This document shows, piece by piece, positions 56,017 to 63,903 of a stretch of 64,000 nucleotides of DNA. The position numbers were made by a program, and so were the translations under genes. Origin of the DNA: Dactylosporangium roseum (GTDB lineage Bacteria; Actinomycetota; Actinomycetes; Mycobacteriales; Micromonosporaceae); contig NZ_CP073721.1 of the NCBI RefSeq assembly GCF_025264685.1, positions 3,649,001 to 3,713,000 on the forward strand, given 5' to 3'. How positions within the stretch are numbered: the first letter of the stretch is position 1; each line of letters starts with the position of its first letter. Under the pieces are notes generated by a model that was not told the DNA's origin, did no database searches, and was given only the letters and a program-made list of their open reading frames with translations.

Positions 56017-56462
56017 GCCGGGTCTCCGAGACGGATTGCGTGCAGCTGCTCGACCATCGCGTCAATCGCCTCCGGCGGGTGTACGACGATCAGGTTCCGG
56101 TCCGGGTCACCGGCAAGCAGAACCCGATCACCGGGCTGCAAGCCTGCCCACCGCCGCACCGCCACCGGGATCAGCAGATGCCCGGTCCGGCTGACGTGGA
56201 ATACGCCCTGCTCGTCCAGGACGGCAGCGATCAGCCGACCCTGCTCGCGGACGTTCAGCCGGGTGCCGGCCACCCACCCGACTGCCCGGACGACCGACGT
56301 TTCGGCAACCCGGCCGCGGTTGTCGATCGTGGAGACGGCGTAGTGCCACGAACGAGACCGCCCCTGCGCCAGCGCGGCGAGAGGGAGCGGCGGCCGGGAG
56401 AGCGGACGGCGCGGCTCACCGTCCGCTGATGACAGGATGAGAGGTGTGACCGGGCGCGTCAT
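56013..56462 (-). CDS. AbrB/SpoVT-like DNA-binding protein 2
   Basis: 149 residues. STIDNRGRVAETSVVRAVGW and VSRTGHLLIPVAVRRWAGLQPGDRVLLAG mirror the two halves of AbrB-like protein 1. The stop overlaps the integrase 2 start (GTGA). The ATG at 56462 has only a weak ribosome site and lies about 96 bases from the tRNA end, so the operon promoter lies next to the attachment site, a common way to control island integrases. Confidence 0.68.
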   Translation of the reverse strand: MTRPVTPLILSSADGEPRRPLSRPPLPLAALAQGRSRSWHYAVSTIDNRGRVAETSVVRAVGWVAGTRLNVREQGRLIAAVLDEQGVFHVSRTGHLLIPVAVRRWAGLQPGDRVLLAGDPDRNLIVVHPPEAIDAMVEQLHAIRLGDPA

Positions 56463-56557
56463 GACGCACCACCGTGGGTGTGCAGAGATGCGTAAGGCGA
56501 GTGTTCAGAACCACTTGAACACTCGCCACCAAAGTAGGGCAGGTATGCCACAAAAGT

Positions 56558-56573
56558 GTGTCGAAGGGGGGAC
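56558..56573 (+). repeat. attR candidate within the tRNA-Leu 3' end
   Basis: The same 16 bases as at 11341-11356. Here they are the acceptor end of tRNA-Leu(GAG), whose sequence is restored by the integrated island. Together the copies define the island limits. Confidence 0.65.
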
Positions 56574-56641
56574 TTGAACCCCCACGCCCTTGCGGGCACT
56601 AGCACCTCAAGCTAGCGCGTCTGCCATTCCGCCACTTCGAC
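56559..56641 (-). tRNA. tRNA-Leu (anticodon GAG)
   Basis: 83 bases. The acceptor stem GTCGAAG pairs perfectly with CTTCGAC. The D-arm contains GCGGAATGGCAGACGC. The anticodon arm holds the loop CTTGAGG (anticodon GAG). A long variable arm (GTGCCCGCAAGGGC) follows, then the T-arm GGGGG-TTCAAGT-CCCCC. The discriminator is A, and CCA is not encoded. This is the integration site of the defence island, which lies at its 3' side. Confidence 0.95.
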
Positions 56642-56713
56642 CGGCTTGCGAGGCAACACATTACACGCTCCCCGAAGATCTTGGCGAATCGGGGGTCCCG
56701 ACACGCCTGGGAC

Positions 56714-56763
56714 CAGCACAGAGGAGGCCCCGGCATGCGGTCGCCGGGGCCTCCTCTGTGCTG
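56714..56763. terminator. Strong bidirectional hairpin near tRNA-Leu
   Basis: Perfect 21-base arms (beginning CAGCACAGAGGAGG) with an eight-base loop, between the GPGG membrane protein gene and the tRNA. It probably ends transcripts coming from the minus-strand chromosomal genes before they reach the tRNA and island. Confidence 0.75.
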
Positions 56764-56796
56764 GGGTGGCCCGAGAGGGAACCGGGCCACCCGCGT

Positions 56797-56943
56797 CTAG
56801 ACGTTGAAGATGCTGACCCCTCCTGGGCCGACCAGCAGTGCGACGACGATGAGGATGATGCCCCACAAGATCTGCCGGCGCAGGAGCGCGACGACACCGG
56901 CGATGCCGATCAGCACCGCGATGATCCACAGGATGGTTGCCAT
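56797..56943 (-). CDS. GPGG-motif small membrane protein
   Basis: 48 residues, starting at an ATG with CGGAGG about 12 bases upstream. It has two closely spaced hydrophobic segments (ILWIIAVLIGIAGVVALL and ILWGIILIVVALLV) followed by GPGG near the end. This is the pattern of short GPGG-motif membrane proteins widespread in actinobacteria, whose function is unknown to me. A strong hairpin follows its stop. Confidence 0.75.
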   Translation of the reverse strand: MATILWIIAVLIGIAGVVALLRRQILWGIILIVVALLVGPGGVSIFNV

Positions 56944-56987
56944 GACTGTTTGATACCTCCGGGGTGAGATTGATAAACGTGTCCGTG

Positions 56988-57599
56988 TCAGAGGTCCTCG
57001 GCCCAGGTGGTACGGCCGGAGAGGGCGTCACGGACCTTGTCGACGACGCCGACGGCGGGGTCGACGAGTTTGTTGAGCGGCGGCGTGGCGGGTGTGCCCG
57101 GGTGCGGCCGCGTCGGTGCGGCACCGCGGGCGATCTCGACCCGGTTGCCGAGCCGGACCAGGTCGGTGTCGGTGCAGGACGCGCGGAGGCGGGGGAACAT
57201 TTTCCCGGCGGTGCGGCGGGTGTGCTTGCGCACGTGCTCGGCGACCGCCTCGAGAGCGGCGCGGTGCGCGGCGGCCTCCTGCCGGGGAGTGATGTGCAGG
57301 CGACGCAGTGCCACCAGGAGCTCTGCGTCGGCCTCGATCTCCCGGGCGGCGATCGGCTCGCCGTCGGGCAGCACAGCCCGTACTGTCGGATAGAGATACT
57401 GCTCCTCGGCGGAAAGGTGCCGGGACAGTGTGGCCACCAGCACGTCCTCGACGTCCTGCGACGTCTCGTCGTCGGCCAGCCGGTGGCATAGCTGGTCGAT
57501 CAGCCGGTGGTCCTCGTCGAGCAGGTCCAGCATGCTGTGCCCGGGGACCTCGAGCTCCTCGGCGACGGGCGGCAACGGTGGGAGCGGGACCGCGTTCAC
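56988..57599 (-). CDS. Hemerythrin-like domain protein
   Basis: 203 residues from GTG 57599 with a GAGGAGG ribosome site. The four-helix pattern with spaced iron ligands is seen in LDEDHRLIDQLCHRL (His), TLSRHLSAEEQYLYP (His and Glu) and later AAAHRAALEAVAEHVRKH (His). Such proteins bind a di-iron centre and sense or store oxygen or nitric oxide. The C-terminal ~50 residues are a Pro/Ala-rich tail outside the domain. Confidence 0.78.
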   Translation of the reverse strand: MNAVPLPPLPPVAEELEVPGHSMLDLLDEDHRLIDQLCHRLADDETSQDVEDVLVATLSRHLSAEEQYLYPTVRAVLPDGEPIAAREIEADAELLVALRRLHITPRQEAAAHRAALEAVAEHVRKHTRRTAGKMFPRLRASCTDTDLVRLGNRVEIARGAAPTRPHPGTPATPPLNKLVDPAVGVVDKVRDALSGRTTWAEDL

Positions 57600-57711
57600 G
57601 TCGACCCTCCTCGATCACGTGTAGTGACCGCGGATTACCCGGGGCGACGATTCTTGAAACCGGGGTCCGGCCGCCCGGCAAATTGTCAGTGCCGCCTGAT
57701 ATGACTTCTGC

Positions 57712-59013
57712 ATGGACGCCACCGACGAGGTCATCGAGCTCTGCCGCGATCTGCTGCGCATCGACACCACCAACACCGGCGACCTCGACACGAGTGCGGG
57801 GGAGCGGGTGGCCGCTGAATACGTGGCCGAGAAGCTCGCCGAGGTCGGGCTCCAGCCCCAGATCCTCGAGAGCGCGCCGGGCCGGGCCAATGTCGTGGCC
57901 CGGTTCGAGGGGGCGGATCCGTCGCGTGACGCCCTGCTCATCCACGGTCACCTGGACGTGGTGCCCGCCGACGCCTCGGAGTGGTCGGTCCACCCGTTCG
58001 GCGGCGAGATCAAGGACGGGTATCTGTGGGGGCGTGGCGCCGTCGACATGAAGGACTTCGACGCGATGGTCCTGGCGTTGGTGCGGCGAATGCGTCGCGA
58101 AGGCCGCAAGCCTCCGCGTGACGTCGTCCTGACGTTCCTGGCCGACGAAGAGGCCGGCAGCACGTACGGTGCGCAGTTCCTCGTCGACGAGCACCCGCAC
58201 CTCTTCGAGGGTGTCACCGAGGCGATCGGCGAGGTCGGCGGCTTCTCCGTCAGCGTGGGCGGCGACCAGCGGCTCTACCTGATCGAGACGGCCCAGAAGG
58301 GCATCGACTGGCTGCGCCTGCACGCCAAGGGCCGCCCCGGCCACGGTTCGATGATCAACGATGACAACGCCGTGACCGCGCTCGCCGAGGCCGTCGCGCG
58401 GGTCGGCCGGCACCGCTTCCCGATCGTGGTGACCCCGACAGTGCAGGCGTTCCTGGAGCACGTGTCGGAGATCCTCGGCATCGAGCTCGACCTCGACGAC
58501 CCGGAAGCGGCCGTCGGCAAGATCGGCCCGATCGCCATGATCATCGGTGCGACGCTGCGTAACACGGCCAACCCGACCCGCCTCGCCGCGGGGTACAAGG
58601 ACAACGTCATCCCCGGCCGGGCCTCGGCGACCATCGACTGCCGGACGCTGCCGGGTCAGTCCGAGATCTTCGAGCAGCAGCTACGGGATCTCGTCGGGCC
58701 CGACATCGAGTTGGAGTACGTCCACCGCCAGCCGGGCCTCGAGACGACCTTCGACGGGGCGCTCGTCGACGCGATGTCCGCCGCGCTCAAGGCCGAGGAC
58801 CCGGGCGCGCTCCCGGTGCCGTACATGCTCAGCGGCGGCACCGACGCCAAGCAGTTCCACAAGCTGGGCATCCGCTGCTTCGGGTTCTCCCCGCTGCGCC
58901 TGCCGGCCGACCTGAACTTCGGCGCGTTGTTCCACGGCATTGACGAGCGCGTTCCCGTGGAGGGACTACAGTTCGGCGTGCGAGTCCTCGACCGGTTCCT
59001 GCAGCAGTCCTGA
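57712..59013 (+). CDS. M20/M25/M40 family metallopeptidase
   Basis: 433 residues, full length. Zinc-binding residues are seen in LLIHGHLDVVPAD (His, Asp, about residue 80), GRGAVDMKD (Asp, about 113) and LADEEAGS (Glu, about 143), and later in the His of the C-terminal LFHGIDERVP. The dimerisation domain lies between. It probably hydrolyses a peptide or acyl-amino acid in the cytoplasm; no signal peptide is present. It starts 112 bases from the divergent hemerythrin-like gene. Confidence 0.88.
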   Translation: MDATDEVIELCRDLLRIDTTNTGDLDTSAGERVAAEYVAEKLAEVGLQPQILESAPGRANVVARFEGADPSRDALLIHGHLDVVPADASEWSVHPFGGEIKDGYLWGRGAVDMKDFDAMVLALVRRMRREGRKPPRDVVLTFLADEEAGSTYGAQFLVDEHPHLFEGVTEAIGEVGGFSVSVGGDQRLYLIETAQKGIDWLRLHAKGRPGHGSMINDDNAVTALAEAVARVGRHRFPIVVTPTVQAFLEHVSEILGIELDLDDPEAAVGKIGPIAMIIGATLRNTANPTRLAAGYKDNVIPGRASATIDCRTLPGQSEIFEQQLRDLVGPDIELEYVHRQPGLETTFDGALVDAMSAALKAEDPGALPVPYMLSGGTDAKQFHKLGIRCFGFSPLRLPADLNFGALFHGIDERVPVEGLQFGVRVLDRFLQQS

Positions 59014-59085
59014 TCCACCCGCGAAACCACCCGTGAAGACCCACTGACCGGCACCACTCACATCGACCCCAGGGGGAGTCTCATC

Positions 59086-59826
59086 ATGACCGACCGGCAC
59101 GCGGAGCTCGACGCCGCGCTCGAGCGCGTGATCTCGGCGGCCCGCGACCATCTTGCCGCGGTCAAGGCCGCCGACGGGCGGGCCGACGACGACGAGGTGT
59201 GGCGCGCCTACGTGGAGCTCAACAACGCCTCCAACGGCTACGACGAGCTGCTGCTCGACGCCTTCGGTGAGGTCACCCCGTGGGACGTCGAGGCGATCGA
59301 CCCCGACGAGGCCGACCGGCAGTTCGGTGTCGGCATCGGCGGCGTCGACGGATCCGAGGCCGAGGACCCGCACCCGCGGATCATCTCGGTCCGTCAGCGC
59401 CGCGACTACCGGGTTCCCAGCGTCGCCGCGCTGCTGCGGCTCGCCGACGCCGCCCGCCGCACCAATCCCGGCGACGGCGACACCTCCGCGGTCGAGACGG
59501 TCGGCGAGGCCGTCCTCGAGCTCATGCAGGCCGGCGACGGCTCCCTCGGCGCCCTCGACATCCCCGAGCTCGAGTCCCTCGACGGCGTGGTGATCGTCGC
59601 CGAGGTCGAGTCCCCGCTCGACCCGGAGGCGTTCGAGGACACCGACGGCACCGGCCCGTTCGCTCTCAACGACGGCGAGCGGGTCGTCGACCGGCTCGAC
59701 GAGCACGCCTATGTCGACCTGGACGAGGAGCTCGACGAGGACGAGGAGGGCGACGGCGTCGACGCCGGCCTGTCCGAGCCGCCGGGCGAGGGCTCCGGCG
59801 TGGGCGAGGCCGCCGACCGACGCTGA
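59086..59826 (+). CDS. Acidic protein of unknown function (246 aa)
   Basis: 246 residues, strongly acidic, with a helical N-terminal segment (HAELDAALERVISAARDHLAAV) and a centre containing FGEVTPWDVEAIDPDEAD. The C-terminus is a run of Asp/Glu. A GGGGGAGT ribosome site lies before ATG 59086. Proteins like this are conserved in Micromonosporaceae and sometimes labelled primosomal; nothing in the sequence supports a replication role. A hairpin terminator follows. Confidence 0.65.
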   Translation: MTDRHAELDAALERVISAARDHLAAVKAADGRADDDEVWRAYVELNNASNGYDELLLDAFGEVTPWDVEAIDPDEADRQFGVGIGGVDGSEAEDPHPRIISVRQRRDYRVPSVAALLRLADAARRTNPGDGDTSAVETVGEAVLELMQAGDGSLGALDIPELESLDGVVIVAEVESPLDPEAFEDTDGTGPFALNDGERVVDRLDEHAYVDLDEELDEDEEGDGVDAGLSEPPGEGSGVGEAADRR

Positions 59827-59877
59827 CCGTTCGCCGTCCCGGCGGGTCGGCCCCCGCCGACGCTGAGACCTGCTACG

Positions 59878-59926
59878 ACCGGCGCGTCGGGCCGAGCCTT
59901 CGAGGCGCTCGGCCCGACGCGCCGGT
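59878..59926. terminator. Hairpin terminator
   Basis: Perfect 20-base arms (ACCGGCGCGTCGGGCC...) around a nine-base loop, about 50 bases after the acidic-protein gene. It is followed by GTGTGTTGT. Confidence 0.72.
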
Positions 59927-60480
59927 GTGTTGTGGGCGACCGCTGTTCCCGGGTGCCGGATCTGGGTGATTTGCCCGCGTGGACGCCCTGGACGAGGACG
60001 GCGGGTCGGCCGGGGCGGCTCGCGGCGCTTCAGGGCGGTGCCGGATGCCGCCGCGCTCTGTGGCGCGGGCGGTGCCGGGTGCTGGCGCGCTCCGTGGCAC
60101 TGGGTGCCGGCTGTCGGCCCGTCCTGCGGTTCGGGTGATGCCGGCAAGCCAGTCCGGAGGCAGCGCTCGGCGGACTGCTTCGCGCCGCGTCCGATGGGCA
60201 GCGCCGGGGGTGCTGCCTACGGCCGCGGTCGCCATCGAGTTGACCTGACCGGAAACCGGCGGAGGGGCTGGGCGCAGCCGGCGTGCGGCGGGCCGCGTCG
60301 GTCACGCCAGAGCATCAGGGCGGTCCGGGGGCAGGGCCCGAAAGCATGCGCGGGCCGCGGCCGCGGGCCGAGAGTCGGCGGCAAGGTCACAGGTCGAGGG
60401 GGAGGTCACCCGCTGGCGCAGGAATCACTCACCGTCACCGAGGTGTCGCGGTGCCGGGGCTGGTGCGTGGCGTCGGAGCG
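59927..60480. other. Gap without a supported gene
   Basis: About 550 bases. It contains degenerate CGGTGCCGG-type repeats around 60037-60110, but the open frames there look like chance GC-rich frames. Nothing else was supported. Confidence 0.3.
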
Positions 60481-60672
60481 TCAGGTGCTCAGACCGGGCA
60501 GGGTGTCGTTGGTGACCCTGCGGCGGAGCATCACCTGGCGGGTGCCGTCGGGGTAGAGGCGGACGCGGGCGAGCTCCCAGCCGCCGAACTCTGCGTGGAT
60601 CGTCAACTGCGCGTTGGCGGTCATCCGATCGACATTCGACGGCAACCGCAACGGCACGTACTCGTAGTCCAT
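60481..60672 (-). CDS. DUF5703-like small protein
   Basis: 63 residues beginning MDYEYVPLRLPSNVDR and later HAEFGGWELARVRLYPDG and MLRRRV. This is the compact beta-rich pattern of DUF5703 proteins of actinobacteria; function unknown. An AT-rich upstream segment (around 60690-60725) is a likely promoter. Confidence 0.7.
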   Translation of the reverse strand: MDYEYVPLRLPSNVDRMTANAQLTIHAEFGGWELARVRLYPDGTRQVMLRRRVTNDTLPGLST

Positions 60673-60739
60673 CTTTGGAAGGTCACCCCAAACCGATATA
60701 TCAGCAGCTCAACGCACATATTATGGAACGCTGGCGGCT

Positions 60740-61056
60740 GACTCCATAGCGTAGTGGGGGCACCCCGAGGGCGCGCACCACCTGAAGCAGCGTCCTCGCA
60801 CCGTACTGCTGCGCCAGCAGTCGAGCCAACAGCGGAACGGGCCGCGCCGTCCCGCACATACACGGCGACACCCTGGTGGCTTTCAACAAGGTCCCGCTCG
60901 CGCGGCGCCCGCTGCACCGTCGACGGCGACACCCCCGTACCGCTCACACAGCTCCCGCTGCGACGGCAGCGCGGCGCCCTCCGCGAGCTGCCCCGACGTG
61001 ATGCCCTCGACGATCTCCCGCACGATCCGATCGGCATGAGTTTCACGTTTGGGCAT
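60740..61056 (-). pseudogene. GntR-type regulator, frameshifted
   Basis: From ATG 61056 the frame encodes DRIVREIVEGITSGQLAEG and ALPSQRELCERYG, the first part of a GntR winged helix. After ERYG the homology moves to another frame (VSPSTVQRA...DLVESHQGVAVYVRDG), which is the rest of the winged helix. One extra G in a run near 60936-60940 accounts for it. The part after the winged helix is not recognisable. The 3' limit is approximate. Confidence 0.55.
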
Positions 61057-61508
61057 ACCGGCTCATCTTCCGGCGACAACGGGGCACTCTGCTAGGTGCA
61101 CCTATTTGATCACTCGATGCGAGCGACGTGAAGTATTGTGCGGCGCCGATGCGTCGTGTGGAAAACGTCACTCGACCTGTTCGACCCAAGTGGTCCATAT
61201 CGATAGCGTCCGACCAGTCGTCCGCCGGTAGGCACTCTGCTAGGCAGCCGAGTGGCACTGCCGACGGCGGCCATCGCCGCGTTCACTGCGCCTGCGTCTC
61301 GCGCAGCCGATCGGCTTCGTCGACGATCTGCAACGCCCGGCTTCGATGAGGCTCCGTGGCCACCCGTGCGATCCCGCCTGCGGGCCGGTGACCAGCCCGA
61401 TCCAGCGGGTGTGACCAGGACCGGGAAGCCGATGCGGTGCACGCGCCCGCCGGGCGAGGAACGGGCGCGCTGGAGGGCGGTGTGGCCTCCGCTCAGATCG
61501 GAGCGGAC
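61057..61508. other. Gap without a supported gene
   Basis: About 450 bases with short GC-rich frames but no start or product I would defend. Confidence 0.3.
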
Positions 61509-61754
61509 ATGAGCATCATTTTCGACTCGCAGTGCTGGAACTGCCGCCACTACCGGTCCTGGCCCGAGTCGCCGCGCCACTTTGGCACCTCGACGTGCGC
61601 GGCGTTCCCCGACGGCATCCCGCGGCGCGTCCTCTCCGGCGCCGTGGATCACCGCCAACCTCTCCCGGGCGACAACGGTGTCCGGTGGGAGTCCAACGGC
61701 CGGCGGTGGCCGGAGCTACCGCCCGAGGTGCAGGCAGTCCTTGACCAGCGGTAG
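61509..61754 (+). CDS. Small Cys-containing protein of unknown function
   Basis: 81 residues starting [16 protein letters not shown], with later [16 protein letters not shown] CxxC plus a single later Cys suggests a small metal-binding protein. The middle and end ([17 protein letters not shown]) are hydrophilic. I do not recognise a named family. Confidence 0.55.
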   Translation: MSIIFDSQCWNCRHYRSWPESPRHFGTSTCAAFPDGIPRRVLSGAVDHRQPLPGDNGVRWESNGRRWPELPPEVQAVLDQR

Positions 61755-62122
61755 TCGCCGATGCGGCGGGTACGCTGTGTGTGGTGCACGTGGACTCTCG
61801 GGAGGTGTGGGCGGTCGGCCCGTGGCCGCATGCTTCGCAGATGCGCAGTAGGCAGGCAGGACGCGAGATCGGCGATCCCACCAACGGCAGCGCCGAGCAT
61901 CAGGCCGACGGCGAGCCCGCCAGCGGTGAACATCAGTGGGCGCCAGCCCAACTGCGTGCCGGGCGATGCCGGGATTTGTGGTGGCGCGGCCGCCGGTGGC
62001 TCCTCACTGAGCGGGGGGGACGTATGGGACGTCGTGATCCCGGTCGGATCGCGACGGCGAGAAGGACGTGCGGGCTGCGGACCTCGCGGCCGTCGGTAAC
62101 GGCGAGCGTAACGGACCGACAA
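61649..62122 (-). CDS. Possible single-span membrane protein
   Basis: An open frame from TTG 62122 with a Pro/Ala-rich start, one likely membrane span ([20 protein letters not shown]) and a basic tail. Codon third positions are GC-rich as in real genes, but it overlaps the preceding plus-strand gene by about 100 bases and has no good ribosome site. Divergent from the XRE/RICIN gene. Doubtful. Confidence 0.3.
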   Translation of the reverse strand: MSVRYARRYRRPRGPQPARPSRRRDPTGITTSHTSPPLSEEPPAAAPPQIPASPGTQLGWRPLMFTAGGLAVGLMLGAAVGGIADLASCLPTAHLRSMRPRADRPHLPRVHVHHTQRTRRIGDYRWSRTACTSGGSSGHRRPLDSHRTPLSPGRGWR

Positions 62123-62154
62123 TGCGATACGTTAGGAGCCTGATTTACATATTT

Positions 62155-62166
62155 GGATATATATCC
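62155..62166. promoter_or_regulatory. AT-rich palindrome before the XRE-type gene
   Basis: GGATATATATCC is a perfect 12-base palindrome, rare in this GC-rich DNA, placed between the two divergent starts and 11 bases before GTG 62177. It overlaps the likely promoter and may be an operator for the helix-turn-helix protein encoded next to it. Confidence 0.4.
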
Positions 62167-62176
62167 GAGGCGGCAC

Positions 62177-63139
62177 GTGCCTGAAACCCACACCAGTCCA
62201 CCGAGCCCCGATGGGCTGACCACGTCGGCGGAGTTCGTCGCAGCACTCGCCTCGCTGCGGCGATGGTCAGGCTTGACGTACCGCCAACTCGCCGCGAAGG
62301 CGGAAGCCTCTGGCACCGTCCTACCGTCGAGCACGATCGCGTCGGCACTGAGCCGCGCGACGCTGCCCAAGGCCCAGGTGGTCGAGGCGTTCGTGCGCGC
62401 CTGCGGCCTCGACGACGAGGCCGCCGCGCGGTGGTCGGCGGTCCGGCAGGCCCTCGCCGTCACCACGGCGCCGGACGCGCCGACACCCCAGCCCGTCGAG
62501 CACCCACGGACATCGAGTACGCCCACCGAAGCCAGTCGGGGCCGCGGACCTTGGGTGATCGCGGCGGCGGGCGGGCTGCTGATCGCGATCATACTCGGCA
62601 CACTGCTGATCACCGACCGGGACAGCGACAACGCGGGCTCTGACACTCCGGTCCGCGCTGACGGCTGGTACGTCATGAAACCCGTCCACATCACCGATCA
62701 GGACCTCTGCCTCGGCGAAGGACGTGAACGCAACGGACACACCGACCGACCCATCGTGGTCCAGCGACCGTGCGACGCGGTCTCGCCTGACACCTACCTG
62801 AAGGCCGTCGGCAGCGGGGTCTACGAGATCCAGTGGCACAATCCTGTTCAGGGCACCGCCTGCCTGACGGTCGACGACGCGATCATCAGCGGTGGCGCGC
62901 TCCTCGCACCGGCGGACTGTGCCGGCGCCGCACATCAGCGGTTCCTGCTCGAAGCGATGAGCGCCCCGGCGCACGGTGGCTTCCGCCTGCGGCCGGTCCA
63001 CAGCGGACTGTGTATCGGCATACTCGGCGGCCCCGCCGAGATGAACAGTGGCGCGGAAGCGGTCCAGATGCCGTGCACCGGGGCTGCCGATCAGGAGTTC
63101 CTGATCGAGCTCACCACTCGGGTGAACCGACCTTCCTGA
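62177..63139 (+). CDS. XRE-type HTH membrane protein with RICIN-like domain
   Basis: 320 residues from GTG 62177, which follows GAGGCGG (TTG 62153 is an alternative). An N-terminal helix-turn-helix (LRRWSGLTYRQLAAKAEASG) covers about residues 20-80. A Pro/Thr-rich linker is followed by one membrane span (VIAAAGGLLIAIILGTLLI, about 135). A C-terminal beta-trefoil-like region with pairs of Cys and repeated QW/F-type ends (DLCLGEGRERNG, TACLTVDD, GLCIGILGG) suggests a RICIN-type sugar-binding domain outside the cell. Common in actinomycetes, function not established. Confidence 0.7.
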   Translation: MPETHTSPPSPDGLTTSAEFVAALASLRRWSGLTYRQLAAKAEASGTVLPSSTIASALSRATLPKAQVVEAFVRACGLDDEAAARWSAVRQALAVTTAPDAPTPQPVEHPRTSSTPTEASRGRGPWVIAAAGGLLIAIILGTLLITDRDSDNAGSDTPVRADGWYVMKPVHITDQDLCLGEGRERNGHTDRPIVVQRPCDAVSPDTYLKAVGSGVYEIQWHNPVQGTACLTVDDAIISGGALLAPADCAGAAHQRFLLEAMSAPAHGGFRLRPVHSGLCIGILGGPAEMNSGAEAVQMPCTGAADQEFLIELTTRVNRPS

Positions 63140-63253
63140 CGTCCTTCCCGCCATGAAGCGGTGATTCCGGCCTGTCACGCCGCTTTCGCGGCAGACTTCT
63201 GGCAGGTTGCCGCTTCGCCGCGCGGTGTTGCGAACGCCGACCATCCGGCGTCG

Positions 63254-63338
63254 TGTGACGAGAGTGTCCTTTTCGAGCCGAGCTGGTCAGGTCCTAGACA
63301 AACCCGATCATCGCAGCTCGAAGGACACTCTCGTCACA
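63254..63338. terminator. Long inverted repeat between convergent genes
   Basis: Arms of 25 and 23 bases (TGTGACGAGAGTGTCC...) match except for two extra bases in the left arm; 37 bases lie between them. It lies between convergent genes, so it could be a bidirectional terminator. The long arms and loop also resemble a small transposon-derived repeat (MITE); its copy number in the genome would decide. Confidence 0.5.
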
Positions 63339-63390
63339 TCTCCACGCCGCTTTTGGTCACCGCGGACCAATCCGGTCCACGGATCGAGGC

Positions 63391-63903
63391 TCAGACGTTG
63401 TTGTTGATCCAGGGTGCCTCCTCGATGCTCCCCGGGTTGCATGAGTTGGCCACGACATATCGGCGGCAGACTTGGAACCGAATCTTGCTGCCTTTGTGGT
63501 TGTAGTAGTTGGCGCTGGAGGACTCGTAGTAATCCTTGTTGCAGGTGCCCCAGTGGGGGGCGCCCAGGTCGTTATTGCACCAACCGTGCCGGAATGGCTG
63601 CCACGAGGAGCCATTCCAGAGCCAGTTCTCCCAGTAGATGAAGGTTTGGCCTCCTTCCGCGAAGCCGTCTTGAACGCGCCAGACGTCGCCATGCCTGGTG
63701 AAGCAGCCTTTGGCGGTCATGATGTATCCGACCTCGGGTACGACGTTCCATTGTTCTGTGCAGTACTCGCCGCCCGTTTCATAGGTGATGGTGGATATAT
63801 CGTCTTCGAACGGTTTCACGAACCCCGCGGCGGCTAGGGCCTGGCCTTGTCCTCCTATCAGGACGGCGATGATGACTGCGGCTATGGTGATCATTCTCTT
63901 CAT
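63391..63903 (-). CDS. Secreted protein of unknown function (170 aa)
   Basis: 170 residues from ATG 63903. A signal peptide (MKRMITIAAVIIAVLIGG with cleavage near ALAA) is followed by a Trp-, Tyr- and Cys-rich mature part (for example FIYWENWLWNGSSWQPFRHG and several spaced Cys). This suggests a disulphide-bonded exported protein. No family was recognised. The longer start at 63939 would put a charged leader ahead of the signal and was rejected. Confidence 0.65.
   Translation of the reverse strand: MKRMITIAAVIIAVLIGGQGQALAAAGFVKPFEDDISTITYETGGEYCTEQWNVVPEVGYIMTAKGCFTRHGDVWRVQDGFAEGGQTFIYWENWLWNGSSWQPFRHGWCNNDLGAPHWGTCNKDYYESSSANYYNHKGSKIRFQVCRRYVVANSCNPGSIEEAPWINNNV

Larger units (their letters stand above)
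11341..56573. mobile_element. 45-kb tRNA-Leu-integrated defence island
   Basis: It is bounded by the 16-base direct repeat. The right copy belongs to an intact tRNA-Leu, with two tyrosine recombinase genes immediately inside that end and an excisionase-like HTH gene nearby. The cargo is almost wholly defence-related: helicase-nuclease, Wadjet, two SNF2 helicases, three unknown genes, type 2 BREX and a nuclease remnant. No conjugation genes lie inside, so it would need a helper to transfer. The boundaries are inferred from sequence; excision has not been shown. Confidence 0.65.

Noticed and set aside
56590..56967. Plus-strand frame across the tRNA-Leu
   Set aside because: It is antisense to the tRNA, the terminator and the small membrane protein gene.
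59927..60556. Plus-strand frame of 209 codons
   Set aside because: Gly/Arg-rich chance frame in a GC-rich gap, antisense to the DUF5703-like gene at its end.
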